Positions 7,306 to 13,741 of a stretch of 13,915 bases of DNA are shown piece by piece. Position 1 is the stretch's first letter. Every line of letters begins with the position of its first letter. A program made the translations under genes and the position numbers. A model generated the notes under the pieces. It ran no database searches and had not been told where the DNA came from. It was given only the letters and a program-made list of their open reading frames with translations. The DNA is from Campylobacterales bacterium (GTDB lineage: Bacteria > Campylobacterota > Campylobacteria > Campylobacterales > QNZT01), in contig WGAE01000191.1 of NCBI GenBank assembly GCA_015489185.1, positions 1 to 13,915 on the forward strand. Direction: 5' to 3'.

Positions 7306-7749
7306 TTAACCTCCAAATGAGGCTATTCTCTTTTTGATTGTTTCACTATAGTTTGGTTTTTCAACAAGAAATGCATAGATTTCCATATATTTTCTCTCTT
7401 TGACAACTTCCAGTAAAATCTTTTTGTCAAATTGCATATAATCATGAATCATACTGTTTCGAAAACCTATTGCTGCGTTTAAAGCCTGATAACGTTCATC
7501 TCCGATTACGCCTGTTTCATAGAGAAAAAATATTGCGTCTTTCCCTCGTGTCGGTACTACAGGACAATCAAACTCTTTTAAAATCTTTTTCGCTTTACCT
7601 ATGCTGTTTTCTATCAGTGTCTGGAGTGCGCTTTTAGCAGCTCTGTATTCGATTTTGTCAAGTGTCTCTTTTTGAGAGAGTTCATCCAGAATCAATTTCT
7701 CTTCGTTGGCGATATCGATTGTTTTATTCAAGTAGTCTTGAAATTGCAT
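7306..7749 (-). CDS. hepT: HepT-family HEPN toxin (DUF86)
   Basis: A 147-residue, mostly helical protein with the HEPN ribonuclease signature R-x4-H-x-Y at residues 97-104 (RNSMIHDY: Arg97, His102, Tyr104). The stretch IEYRAAKSALQTLIENSIGKA (from 33) is typical of DUF86/HepT. Members of the family cleave RNA, and are silenced when the partner nucleotidyltransferase adds AMP to the tyrosine of this motif. The partner mntA lies directly upstream and overlaps it by 26 bases (7724-7749), so translation is probably coupled. An AAGGAA ribosome site precedes the ATG by eight bases. All three key residues are present, so the toxin looks intact. The region appears AT-richer than its surroundings, consistent with horizontal acquisition. 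Confidence 0.9.
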   Translation of the reverse strand: MQFQDYLNKTIDIANEEKLILDELSQKETLDKIEYRAAKSALQTLIENSIGKAKKILKEFDCPVVPTRGKDAIFFLYETGVIGDERYQALNAAIGFRNSMIHDYMQFDKKILLEVVKERKYMEIYAFLVEKPNYSETIKKRIASFGG

Positions 7750-8092
7750 CTTTGTTTCCTTTTAAAATGACATAGCCCTCTTTAATGCTCTCTTTGACAA
7801 CAGGATCGGCATTTTTGAGGTCTACAATGTCAATATCACAGCTATCTAATCCAAGCAGGTCTTCGATGAGGTTGTATGCTTTGGCTTTGACACCCCAGGG
7901 GGCGTCGCTGTTTTCGTTCATAAGTAATGCAAAGTCGTAATCACTTCTGGGGTGTTGTCTCTCCAGAGCACGACTGCCAAAGAGCAACGCAACTTCGATA
8001 AAATCGGCTTCTGCAGAGGTAAAAGCATTTTTGAGCGTATCGATCGAAAGCGCTTTGGTTCTGCCATACACTCTGCTTTTTTCGTCAATCAA
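7724..8092 (-). CDS. mntA: MntA-family antitoxin, minimal nucleotidyltransferase
   Basis: About 122 residues with the nucleotidyltransferase motif GS-x10-D-x-D intact: Gly41-Ser42, then Asp53 and Asp55 (numbered from TTG 8098). A likely third acidic residue lies in CDIDIVD (Asp90). Such MNT-domain antitoxins transfer AMP from ATP to the HepT tyrosine and neutralise the toxin. The start is a TTG. Position 8098 is only two bases from the AAAGG ribosome site (8101-8105), while TTG 8092 is eight bases away and is preferred here; GTG 8074 is also in frame. No ATG is available, suggesting low translation. A TATATA box and a palindrome lie upstream. The antitoxin gene comes first and overlaps hepT. 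Confidence 0.87.
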   Translation of the reverse strand: MIDEKSRVYGRTKALSIDTLKNAFTSAEADFIEVALLFGSRALERQHPRSDYDFALLMNENSDAPWGVKAKAYNLIEDLLGLDSCDIDIVDLKNADPVVKESIKEGYVILKGNKDAISRLLE

Positions 8093-8112
8093 TCTCAAAA
8101 CCTTTGTATCCG

Positions 8113-8118
8113 TATATA
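8113..8118 (-). promoter_or_regulatory. Possible -10 box for mntA-hepT
   Basis: TATATA lies 21 bases upstream of TTG 8092. The best -35 candidate (TAACAA, 17 bases further upstream) is weak, and it forms half of the palindrome at 8135-8151. Confidence 0.35.
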
Positions 8119-8134
8119 AACAAACGATTTACTT

Positions 8135-8151
8135 TTTGTTATTGTAACAAA
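8135..8151. repeat. Inverted repeat upstream of mntA-hepT, possible operator
   Basis: TTTGTTA (8135-8141), three bases, then TAACAAA (8145-8151): perfect 7-bp arms. It overlaps the place where the -35 box of mntA would be. That is the usual location of an autoregulatory operator in toxin-antitoxin loci, but binding is an inference. Confidence 0.45.
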
Positions 8152-8210
8152 TAACGGCAAATCATCAAAACAGCTTGTCGGCGAGTTTGATATTTGTATG
8201 TATCGAAAAT

Positions 8211-8405
8211 TTACTTTTCCAGTATCTCCGCCTTAAGTTCGTCGAGTGCTTCCTGCATCGTTTGAAGGATCGCTTTTGCGGAAGCTTTCTCATCGTTTTC
8301 GGGCAGGTCCCAGTCAAAAATATGCATATTAGCTTTGTATATCAGTCGCATCTCTTTTTTGATGCTCTCTTTCATTTTTGCAAGTTCTTTTTCAAGTGGT
8401 GTCAT
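8211..8405 (-). CDS. Small charged soluble protein, last gene of the cyd operon
   Basis: 64 residues from ATG 8405, which has a good AAGGAGAGAAT ribosome site. The frame is open further upstream to 8471, but that extension would overlap the preceding gene and has no ribosome site of its own. The protein is nearly all helical and charged: MTPLEKELAKMKESIKKEM at the start and LQTMQEALDELKAEILEK at the end, joined by a more structured IYKANMHIFDWDLPEND segment (~20-36). No membrane segment or cysteine is present, so it is probably cytoplasmic. It follows the 60-aa membrane protein by 19 bases and reads in the same direction. A role in assembly or regulation of the oxidase is only guilt by association. 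I do not recognise the family. Confidence 0.68.
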   Translation of the reverse strand: MTPLEKELAKMKESIKKEMRLIYKANMHIFDWDLPENDEKASAKAILQTMQEALDELKAEILEK

Positions 8406-8424
8406 ATTCTCTCCTTGGTTGATT

Positions 8425-8607
8425 TTATTGAAGTCTCTTTTGGGAAATTTTTGTTTCAGATTCCCGGGCATATTTTGCCTCCAACTCCTCTAGTCTTTCC
8501 ATTTTCGTATAATGGCGTAAATTGAGTAAAACGAACCTGTAAGACAGATAGATCAGAAGCGGCCAGAGCGCATACCAGATAATCGCGTCGATATAAGTTT
8601 CTTTCAT
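8425..8607 (-). CDS. Small single-pass membrane protein downstream of cydB, candidate bd-oxidase accessory subunit
   Basis: 60 residues. One hydrophobic, aromatic helix (~8-29, IIWYALWPLLIYLSYRFVLL) is followed by a basic turn and a charged, probably coiled-coil tail (KMERLEELEAKYARESETK). An AAGGAGAA ribosome site precedes the ATG, and the gene begins 14 bases after the cydB stop. Other bd oxidases carry a tiny one-helix subunit (CydX or CydS, usually 30-40 residues) encoded beside cydB. This protein is longer and has no obvious sequence match to CydX, but the position and single N-terminal helix make it a candidate equivalent. A separate assembly role is equally possible. Confidence 0.72.
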   Translation of the reverse strand: MKETYIDAIIWYALWPLLIYLSYRFVLLNLRHYTKMERLEELEAKYARESETKISQKRLQ

Positions 8608-8621
8608 TGGGTTCTCCTTGG

Positions 8622-9752
8622 TTAATAGTGGTGCGGATCGTTTCGGATCTCTTCGGGTGTGATCGGTTTCCTGTCCATCGCACGCCAGACTGCGACGATA
8701 TATGCCAGAACGAACGGTACCAGCAGCGAAACATAACTCATCGCAACAAGCGTATAGCGACTGCCTGAACTGTTTTCGATTGTCAGCGAACTTTGCAGGT
8801 TCACGAGTGACGGATAGTAGGCAGTATGGTTGTAACCCAGTACCAGAAAAAGGGCGATGACGACCGATACCGTACCCAAACCGCTGAACCAGATGCCGTG
8901 CTTACTTTTGGTGAATGCACCCAGCGCCATTCCCCAGAGCAGTAAAACGACACCGAGAATCAGCAAGAGTGTGACGGCGGGCATTTGCATGAAATTATGC
9001 AGATATTTTAGTGCTTCGAGATTGACGAGCCTGGTTTGCGGATCATAGTTGACCCCTGTCATCGTCAGAATGTTATATGCGACATACAAAAAGAGCAGTA
9101 AAAAGATCAACCCTTCGTAACGTACGACAATACGCGCACGTCTTTGAATCTCCGCTTCGGCGATATTGTTCATGAAGTAGAGTGCCGCCTGTACCAGTGC
9201 AAGGAAAAAGAGCATAAAGCCAAACGCAATGTTGAAAGGGTTCAGTACCGCTTCAAGTCCGTAGGTGCTTTTGGTCCAGTGGGAGAGGTGCATATCGTCG
9301 ACGATGAAATTGCCGCCGGTAAAGAGTGTTCCAAGTGCCGTGCCTATCAGGATGATCCCGAGGCTGCCGTTGATGAACAGAAAAATTTCGTAGGTACGTT
9401 TTCCGAAAACATTCCCCGGTTTTTTGCGGTATTCGTAAGCGACCGCCTGAATGATAAAACAAAAAAGAATTGCCATCCAGACATAGTACGCGCCGCCGAA
9501 ACTGGTCGCGTAAAAGAGTGGAAAGGCGGCAAAGAGTGCGCCGCCGAACATCACCAGTGTCGTAAAACCCAGTTCCCATTTTCGTCCGAGTGAATTGATG
9601 ATGAGATCACGTTCCTCTTCTGTTTTGCCGATGCTATACAGCAATGTCTGTCCACCCTGAACGAAGTTCATGAAGACAAAAAGGGCACCCAGTACCGCGA
9701 TCAGAAACCACCAGTAGTGCTGGAGTGTCAGGTAGCTCATATTTTCAAACAT
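8622..9752 (-). CDS. cydB: Cytochrome bd quinol oxidase subunit II
   Basis: A 376-residue membrane protein with about nine hydrophobic helices. It is the second large subunit of cytochrome bd, which oxidises quinol and reduces oxygen to water at the cytoplasmic membrane without pumping protons. Family landmarks include INSLGRKWELGFTTL (47-61), FGGALFAAFPLFYATSFGGAY (from 64) and AYEYRKKPGN. The sequence resembles the Bacteroidetes-type CydB more than the E. coli one: the DGFDMG block of helix 1 is replaced by NFVQGG (29-34). The ATG at 9752 lies inside the last codons of cydA (8-base overlap), with a GGAGAACACC ribosome site, so the subunits are translationally coupled. The C-terminus (KPITPEEIRNDPHHY) is hydrophilic. 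Confidence 0.95.
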   Translation of the reverse strand: MFENMSYLTLQHYWWFLIAVLGALFVFMNFVQGGQTLLYSIGKTEEERDLIINSLGRKWELGFTTLVMFGGALFAAFPLFYATSFGGAYYVWMAILFCFIIQAVAYEYRKKPGNVFGKRTYEIFLFINGSLGIILIGTALGTLFTGGNFIVDDMHLSHWTKSTYGLEAVLNPFNIAFGFMLFFLALVQAALYFMNNIAEAEIQRRARIVVRYEGLIFLLLFLYVAYNILTMTGVNYDPQTRLVNLEALKYLHNFMQMPAVTLLLILGVVLLLWGMALGAFTKSKHGIWFSGLGTVSVVIALFLVLGYNHTAYYPSLVNLQSSLTIENSSGSRYTLVAMSYVSLLVPFVLAYIVAVWRAMDRKPITPEEIRNDPHHY

Positions 9753-11286
9753 GGTGTTCTCCTTCAGGACCGATTTTGATTTGAGTGGTCATAATCTTTA
9801 CTTCCGCGATCAAGAGCGCGGTAAAGAGGATGGCAAATAGCCAGAAAGTGATCATGACAGGACTGGTGGCGATATTGGAAGTTGCCATACCGACCGGGAG
9901 CATATCCTGAATCGCCCAGGGCTGTCTGCCCACTTCCGCGACGATCCATCCCGCCTCCTGTGCGATGTACCCTAAAGGCAGGGTAAAGAGTCCCGCCCAA
10001 AGCAGCCATCTGCGTTCTTTGAGTTCATTGGTCATCGCAAAGTAGAGAATCAGGATAAAGAGCATAATAAACCAGCCGCCGAAAAGTACCATCGTATGAA
10101 AGGCGTAAAAGGTAAGCGGGACGTTGGGAACGATATCCAGCGGATTGTTCAGGTAGCCGTATCCCAGCCAGGCGCTGTTTTGTTCAAATGTTGCTCTGGC
10201 TGCTTTTGCTTTTTCGGCATCGCCGGCTTTTTTCGCTGCTTTGTATGCGGCAAGCGCGGCAACGGCGGTTTTGCCTTTTCCGATCTTCTCTTTTGCGCTC
10301 ATGATATGATGTGTCTTATTCCCGTAAACAAGCTGGTCGATCCCCGGCACGTAAGAGTCGAGTTTATGAAAACTCAAAAGCGAGAGGGCGTAAGGGAGTT
10401 CAAATTTTGCAAGAAACGCTTTTTTGTCGTCTCCCGGTTTTTTATCGGGGTTGAGAATACCGAACGCGACGATACCCGCACCCTCTTTACCGTTGTAAAG
10501 CCCCTCCATTGCAGCCAGCTTCATCGGCTGATTGAGTGCCGCCTGTCTGGCGGAATCGTCTCCTGTGGTGAGGTTGAAGAGAGAGACGACCAGTCCGAAA
10601 CTTGCCGCAACGATAATACTTCGTCTGGCAAATTTAGTATCACGTCTTTTGAGCAGATACCAGCTGGAGACTGAGATGACGAAGAGTGCCGCCAGCACAT
10701 AGCCGCTGCTGATTGTGTGCAGAAACTTGCTGTAAGCGTTGGGGTTGAAAACCAGATCCCAGAAATTGGTCATCTCGTTTCGGGCGGTATCGGGATTGAA
10801 GTGCATACCCACGGGATGTTGCATCCAGCCGTTGGCGACGAGAATCCAGAGTGCGGAGAGGTTGGAGCCGATCGCCACCATCCAGGTTGAAAGCAGGTGC
10901 ATCTTTTTACTCACTTTATCCCAGCCGAAAAACATAACGGCAAAAAAGGTAGACTCCATGAAAAACGCCATGATACCCTCGATCGCCAGCGGTGCTCCGA
11001 AAATATCGCCGACAATCCACGAATAGTTCGACCAGTTGGTACCGAACTCAAACTCCATGATAATACCCGTCGCGACACCGATCGCGAAGTTGATCGCTAA
11101 AAGTCCCATCCAGAATTTGGTGGTTTTTTTCCACCATTCATCGCCTGTTTTGACATAGATACTCTCCATAATGGCGACGATGAAAGTCAGTCCCAGCGTC
11201 AGCGGAACGAAGATCCAGTGATAGAGTGCGGTCAGCGCAAATTGCGCGCGCGACCAGTCTATCACAGAGGGGTCGATATGTTGCAT
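9745..11286 (-). CDS. cydA: Cytochrome bd quinol oxidase subunit I
   Basis: A 513-residue protein carrying the three hemes of cytochrome bd and the quinol site. By alignment from memory with E. coli CydA, His23 (ALYHW) and His190 (KFLH) match the heme ligands His19 and His186, and Met399 (AFHTM) matches Met393. Glu103 and Glu111 (LAIEGIMAFFMEST) match the acidic pair near the oxygen site. The quinol loop holds the key Lys256 and Glu261 (QPMKLAAMEG), and GRQPW is at 453-457. The loop contains a Lys/Ala-rich stretch (~338-365) that corresponds to the extended loop of long-Q-loop enzymes, so this is probably the long type. An AAGGAG site inside the end of the DUF4492 gene precedes the ATG; the genes are one base apart. 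No key residue is missing, so the enzyme should be active. Confidence 0.97.
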   Translation of the reverse strand: MQHIDPSVIDWSRAQFALTALYHWIFVPLTLGLTFIVAIMESIYVKTGDEWWKKTTKFWMGLLAINFAIGVATGIIMEFEFGTNWSNYSWIVGDIFGAPLAIEGIMAFFMESTFFAVMFFGWDKVSKKMHLLSTWMVAIGSNLSALWILVANGWMQHPVGMHFNPDTARNEMTNFWDLVFNPNAYSKFLHTISSGYVLAALFVISVSSWYLLKRRDTKFARRSIIVAASFGLVVSLFNLTTGDDSARQAALNQPMKLAAMEGLYNGKEGAGIVAFGILNPDKKPGDDKKAFLAKFELPYALSLLSFHKLDSYVPGIDQLVYGNKTHHIMSAKEKIGKGKTAVAALAAYKAAKKAGDAEKAKAARATFEQNSAWLGYGYLNNPLDIVPNVPLTFYAFHTMVLFGGWFIMLFILILYFAMTNELKERRWLLWAGLFTLPLGYIAQEAGWIVAEVGRQPWAIQDMLPVGMATSNIATSPVMITFWLFAILFTALLIAEVKIMTTQIKIGPEGEHHV

Positions 11287-11287
11287 A

Positions 11288-11506
11288 CTACTCTCCTTGT
11301 GTGAGTTGGTTTAAAATATAGTTGCTTCGTTGTCGGTCGCTTTGGAAGCGTTCATGTAATATGTCGGGGAAAAAGAGCAGTTTGATGACGGCAAAGAGGA
11401 TAAATAGTTTGATCAGTACGATCATCCATAACTTTTTTCCAAGTTGCATATTTTGAAAACCGTTGCGGTAAAATGTGTAAATGCGATGAAAAATCGTTTT
11501 CCCCAT
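11288..11506 (-). CDS. DUF4492 family small membrane protein, first gene of the cyd operon
   Basis: 72 residues from ATG 11506: FYRNGFQNMQLGKKLWMIVLIK in the first half, one strong hydrophobic helix (~23-46, LWMIVLIKLFILFAVIKLLFF), then PDIL and a charged tail. The pattern FY-xGF-NM-LGK-LW-IILIKLF-FAV-K-FFFP is that of DUF4492, a short family usually placed directly before cydA in Bacteroidetes and Campylobacterota. Its function is unknown; assembly or stability of the oxidase is inferred from context. The frame extends upstream to 11545, but the extra 13 residues are hydrophobic with no ribosome site. The chosen ATG has GGAG ten bases away, a slightly long spacing. It ends one base before cydA. 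Confidence 0.88.
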   Translation of the reverse strand: MGKTIFHRIYTFYRNGFQNMQLGKKLWMIVLIKLFILFAVIKLLFFPDILHERFQSDRQRSNYILNQLTQGE

Positions 11507-11527
11507 AGGTGAACAACTCCAGAATAT

Positions 11528-11564
11528 GACGATTAAAATAAACAAAAAAATATTTTAATTCGTC
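11528..11564. repeat. Long AT-rich inverted repeat in the cyd leader
   Basis: GACGATTAAAATA (11528-11540) pairs with TATTTTAATTCGTC (11551-11564), giving 13 pairs with one single-base bulge around a ten-base A/T loop. It lies just upstream of the DUF4492 ribosome site. No T-run follows the stem on either strand, so it does not look like a terminator. Confidence 0.55.
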
Positions 11565-11595
11565 AGAAAGCAGTTTGAATCATAGCCATATTTCT

Positions 11596-11624
11596 ATAAT
11601 GTATTAACTAAAACACGTTGTAAA
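11596..11624 (-). promoter_or_regulatory. Possible promoter of the cyd operon
   Basis: On the minus strand TTTACA (plus 11619-11624) is followed after 17 bases by CATTAT (plus 11596-11601), four of six -10 bases. The start would be near 11589, giving an ~83-base leader that contains the hairpin at 11528-11564. Weak -10; other AT-rich candidates exist. Confidence 0.4.
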
Positions 11625-11688
11625 AATCAAAATAACGATTAAAGTGCTACTTAAATAAACTATTTTCGTCAATTGTGATAGTCGTCTA

Positions 11689-11717
11689 CCGGGGTATCGC
11701 GCTAAACGATACCCCGG
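11689..11717. terminator. Strong hairpin after the HdeD-family gene, terminator-like but without a U-tract
   Basis: CCGGGGTATCG (11689-11699) and its exact complement CGATACCCCGG (11707-11717) form an 11-bp stem around the seven-base loop CGCTAAA. On the minus strand it begins 17 bases after the hdeD-like stop codon. No T-run follows in either direction, so intrinsic termination would be inefficient; a role in RNA 3'-end protection or separating the two operons is possible. Confidence 0.5.
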
Positions 11718-11734
11718 GCATATATTGTTCAAGA

Positions 11735-12313
11735 TCAGTTTGTGTTTGTCTCATCGTGTGCGATCTTTTCGGCGCCTGTGCCCAAAAAGATCAATACCAG
11801 TCCGTCGACCAGCAGGCTGATACCGACGTAAATGCCGATTAGCCACATTTCCGCAGGCACAAACGGCCAGCTGACGAGGAAAATAATTGCCAGCAAGATT
11901 GAAATGATGCCGTTGAGTGTCCAAAGCCACCACCCTTTTGCCGGTTTTCTGAGACTTGCCAGCGCAAAACTGCCAAAACCGTCAAGCAGCAGATAGATCG
12001 CCAGCAATAAGCCGACTGTTTCGACTCCGCTGATCGGATAGAAGAGGATCAGCAGCCCGACACCTATCAGTACAAAAGCCTTCAGCCATCCCCACCAATC
12101 TTTTTTATCGGTGATGAAGGTAAAATATCCCGCCACGACACCGGCAAGTACCATCACCCATGAAACGAATGCCGCGGTTGCCAGTGCCGCATAGAGCGGA
12201 TAGACGATTGCCAGTATACCGATAACGGCGAAAATAATCCCCGCTATCAGAGAATATTTTCCAAATTTTTTCAGCAGTGCCTGATCATTTGCGTAAAGTT
12301 GATAGTTCCACAT
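11735..12313 (-). CDS. HdeD family membrane protein (DUF308 repeats)
   Basis: A 192-residue protein with six hydrophobic helices in three pairs (~19-38, 43-66, 76-93, 98-119, 126-149, 155-178). It shows the repeated pattern GI-F-VIGILAIVYPL ... GVGLLILFYPISG ... NGIISILLAIIFLVSWP, as in the HdeD/DUF308 family. E. coli HdeD contributes to acid resistance at high cell density; whether this homologue does so here is unknown. An AAGGAG site lies six bases before the ATG. A short AT-rich gap separates it from the permease gene upstream (same strand). The C-terminus is short and charged (EKIAHDETNTN). I assign the family with confidence but not the role. Confidence 0.85.
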   Translation of the reverse strand: MWNYQLYANDQALLKKFGKYSLIAGIIFAVIGILAIVYPLYAALATAAFVSWVMVLAGVVAGYFTFITDKKDWWGWLKAFVLIGVGLLILFYPISGVETVGLLLAIYLLLDGFGSFALASLRKPAKGWWLWTLNGIISILLAIIFLVSWPFVPAEMWLIGIYVGISLLVDGLVLIFLGTGAEKIAHDETNTN

Positions 12314-12385
12314 TTTTTACTCCTTCTAAAGATTTTGTACGATTCGTTGCGCTTTGCAAAATATGACGAATCACAGCGTTTGTGC

Positions 12386-13729
12386 TTATTCCTTTCGTTT
12401 CAGATATGATAAGATGGATTTCGCCTCTTCTCTGACAAGTGTCAGGGGCGATGTTTGTTTGCTGATGACACGTTTGGTTGTCAGACGAAGCACAATTTCG
12501 ATCGCGAATGCGATGGCAAACGCTCCAAGTATGTCATATCCGATCATAGGCATTTTTCGGCTTGTATACTGCAGTGTCAGTCCGGCGATTGTAAACATCG
12601 CAACTGCTGCGCACAGCACAAGCCAAAAGTTTGCTCCTGTTTCTTTGATACGTAAAAGATGCCCCGTATGGGTGATCCCCTGTATCACCAGCACGACCAG
12701 CGCCGCTATGGTCGTCACTTCAGCCAGATTGAAAAATAGGAGCATCGGCACTATCAGCAACCCGCTGATGATCAACCCCTCAAACGAATGAAAGACGTTA
12801 TAGGTATAGACTTTTGGAAGATCACCCTCTTTTGCCATCGTATAACCGATCTCCGTTGCGGCATAGAGAGTAGCGTTGATTGCCGAAGCGGTCGCAAGCA
12901 GTGCCGTTGCCGCCATGATTTTGAAACCCCAGATACCGAATATCGGTTTTGCCGCTTCGGCAAGGGCATAATCTTTGGTCTCAATCACCTTCTCAAGCGG
13001 CAGATTCCCCAATACGGCAACAGATGTCAGGACATACAGCAGCCCTACCAGTGCGATTGCAATCAGCATTGATCGCATCATCGTTTTTGAGGGGTTTTCC
13101 ATATCTTCGATCGTATTGGTAATGACGCTGAAGCCCTGATACGCGAAAAATGTCAATCCGGTTGCAAAGAGCATCTCTTTAAGCGGTGGCATCTCTTTGA
13201 CGCTTAAAAGTTCCGGTTTGACAAAAAAGAGGGCAATAGCGGTAAAAAGTACCAGAATCGTCACTTTGATCCCGACGATGAGATTCTCCGATTTTGCGAC
13301 GAAAGAGGCGCCGACAAGATTGATCAGAATAAAGAGTGCGACAATCGTAACCGCGAAAATATTTTCCCAGTTCGCCGATGTGTGCATGAACGTCGCGGCA
13401 TAGGCTCCGAACGATTTTGCCACCGCCGCAATCGCCACCAGTTGGGAGAGATAGAAGAGCACTCCGGCACTTCCTGAAAAGATCCCTTCTCCGAAACACT
13501 GTACGAGGTACTCTACTATCCCGCCCCGGCTGGGATAGCGCAGGGCGAGTTTTGCCAGAGAGTAGCCGCTCAGCGCCGCCGCGATACCTCCGATGACAAA
13601 GGAGAGCCAGACCAGGTTTCCGGCGATGGCTCCCGCCTCTCCGATGACGATAAATATACCGGCACCGACCATAGAGCCGATGCCGAGCATGACGGCACTG
13701 AGTGTATTGAAGGCTTTTTTCTCCGACAT
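12386..13729 (-). CDS. APC superfamily amino acid/organic cation permease
   Basis: A 447-residue protein with about 12 membrane helices. The N-terminal motif GIGSMVGAGIFIVIGEAGA (16-34) is the substrate- and ion-binding helix-1 signature of the APC superfamily. The family's helix 2-3 region (GYSLAKLALRYPSRGG, with the conserved Arg/Pro near 65-67) and helix 6 pattern (LTFFAYQGFSVITNTIEDMENPSKT) are also present. It most probably imports amino acids or related amines using ion gradients; the substrate cannot be read from the sequence. The C-terminal ~25 residues are basic. The start ATG 13729 lies 12 bases after the stop of the preceding gene and has only a poor ribosome site (GAGTGAG), so translation may depend on coupling. 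Confidence 0.9.
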   Translation of the reverse strand: MSEKKAFNTLSAVMLGIGSMVGAGIFIVIGEAGAIAGNLVWLSFVIGGIAAALSGYSLAKLALRYPSRGGIVEYLVQCFGEGIFSGSAGVLFYLSQLVAIAAVAKSFGAYAATFMHTSANWENIFAVTIVALFILINLVGASFVAKSENLIVGIKVTILVLFTAIALFFVKPELLSVKEMPPLKEMLFATGLTFFAYQGFSVITNTIEDMENPSKTMMRSMLIAIALVGLLYVLTSVAVLGNLPLEKVIETKDYALAEAAKPIFGIWGFKIMAATALLATASAINATLYAATEIGYTMAKEGDLPKVYTYNVFHSFEGLIISGLLIVPMLLFFNLAEVTTIAALVVLVIQGITHTGHLLRIKETGANFWLVLCAAVAMFTIAGLTLQYTSRKMPMIGYDILGAFAIAFAIEIVLRLTTKRVISKQTSPLTLVREEAKSILSYLKRKE

Positions 13730-13741
13730 GACTCACTCACT

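Noticed and set aside
8160..8210. Possible terminator after the last cyd-operon gene
   Set aside because: Only a weak, bulged AT stem (ATCAAAC with GTTTTGAT) and no T-run; not convincing.
8175..8525. 116-aa plus-strand frame across the small cyd-operon genes
   Set aside because: Phe/Leu-rich antisense of two genes that each have strong ribosome sites on the minus strand.
10096..10674. 192-aa plus-strand frame inside cydA
   Set aside because: Cys/Arg/Phe-rich shadow of the cydA quinol-loop coding region, with no start context.
11595..11600. TATAAT on the plus strand in the cyd upstream region
   Set aside because: No plus-strand gene follows within the window; the match is likely chance in an AT-rich stretch.
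12371..12384. TCACA...TGTG near the end of the permease gene as a second CRP-type site
   Set aside because: The half-sites are in the wrong order (TCACA before TGTG), so it is not a CRP-type operator.
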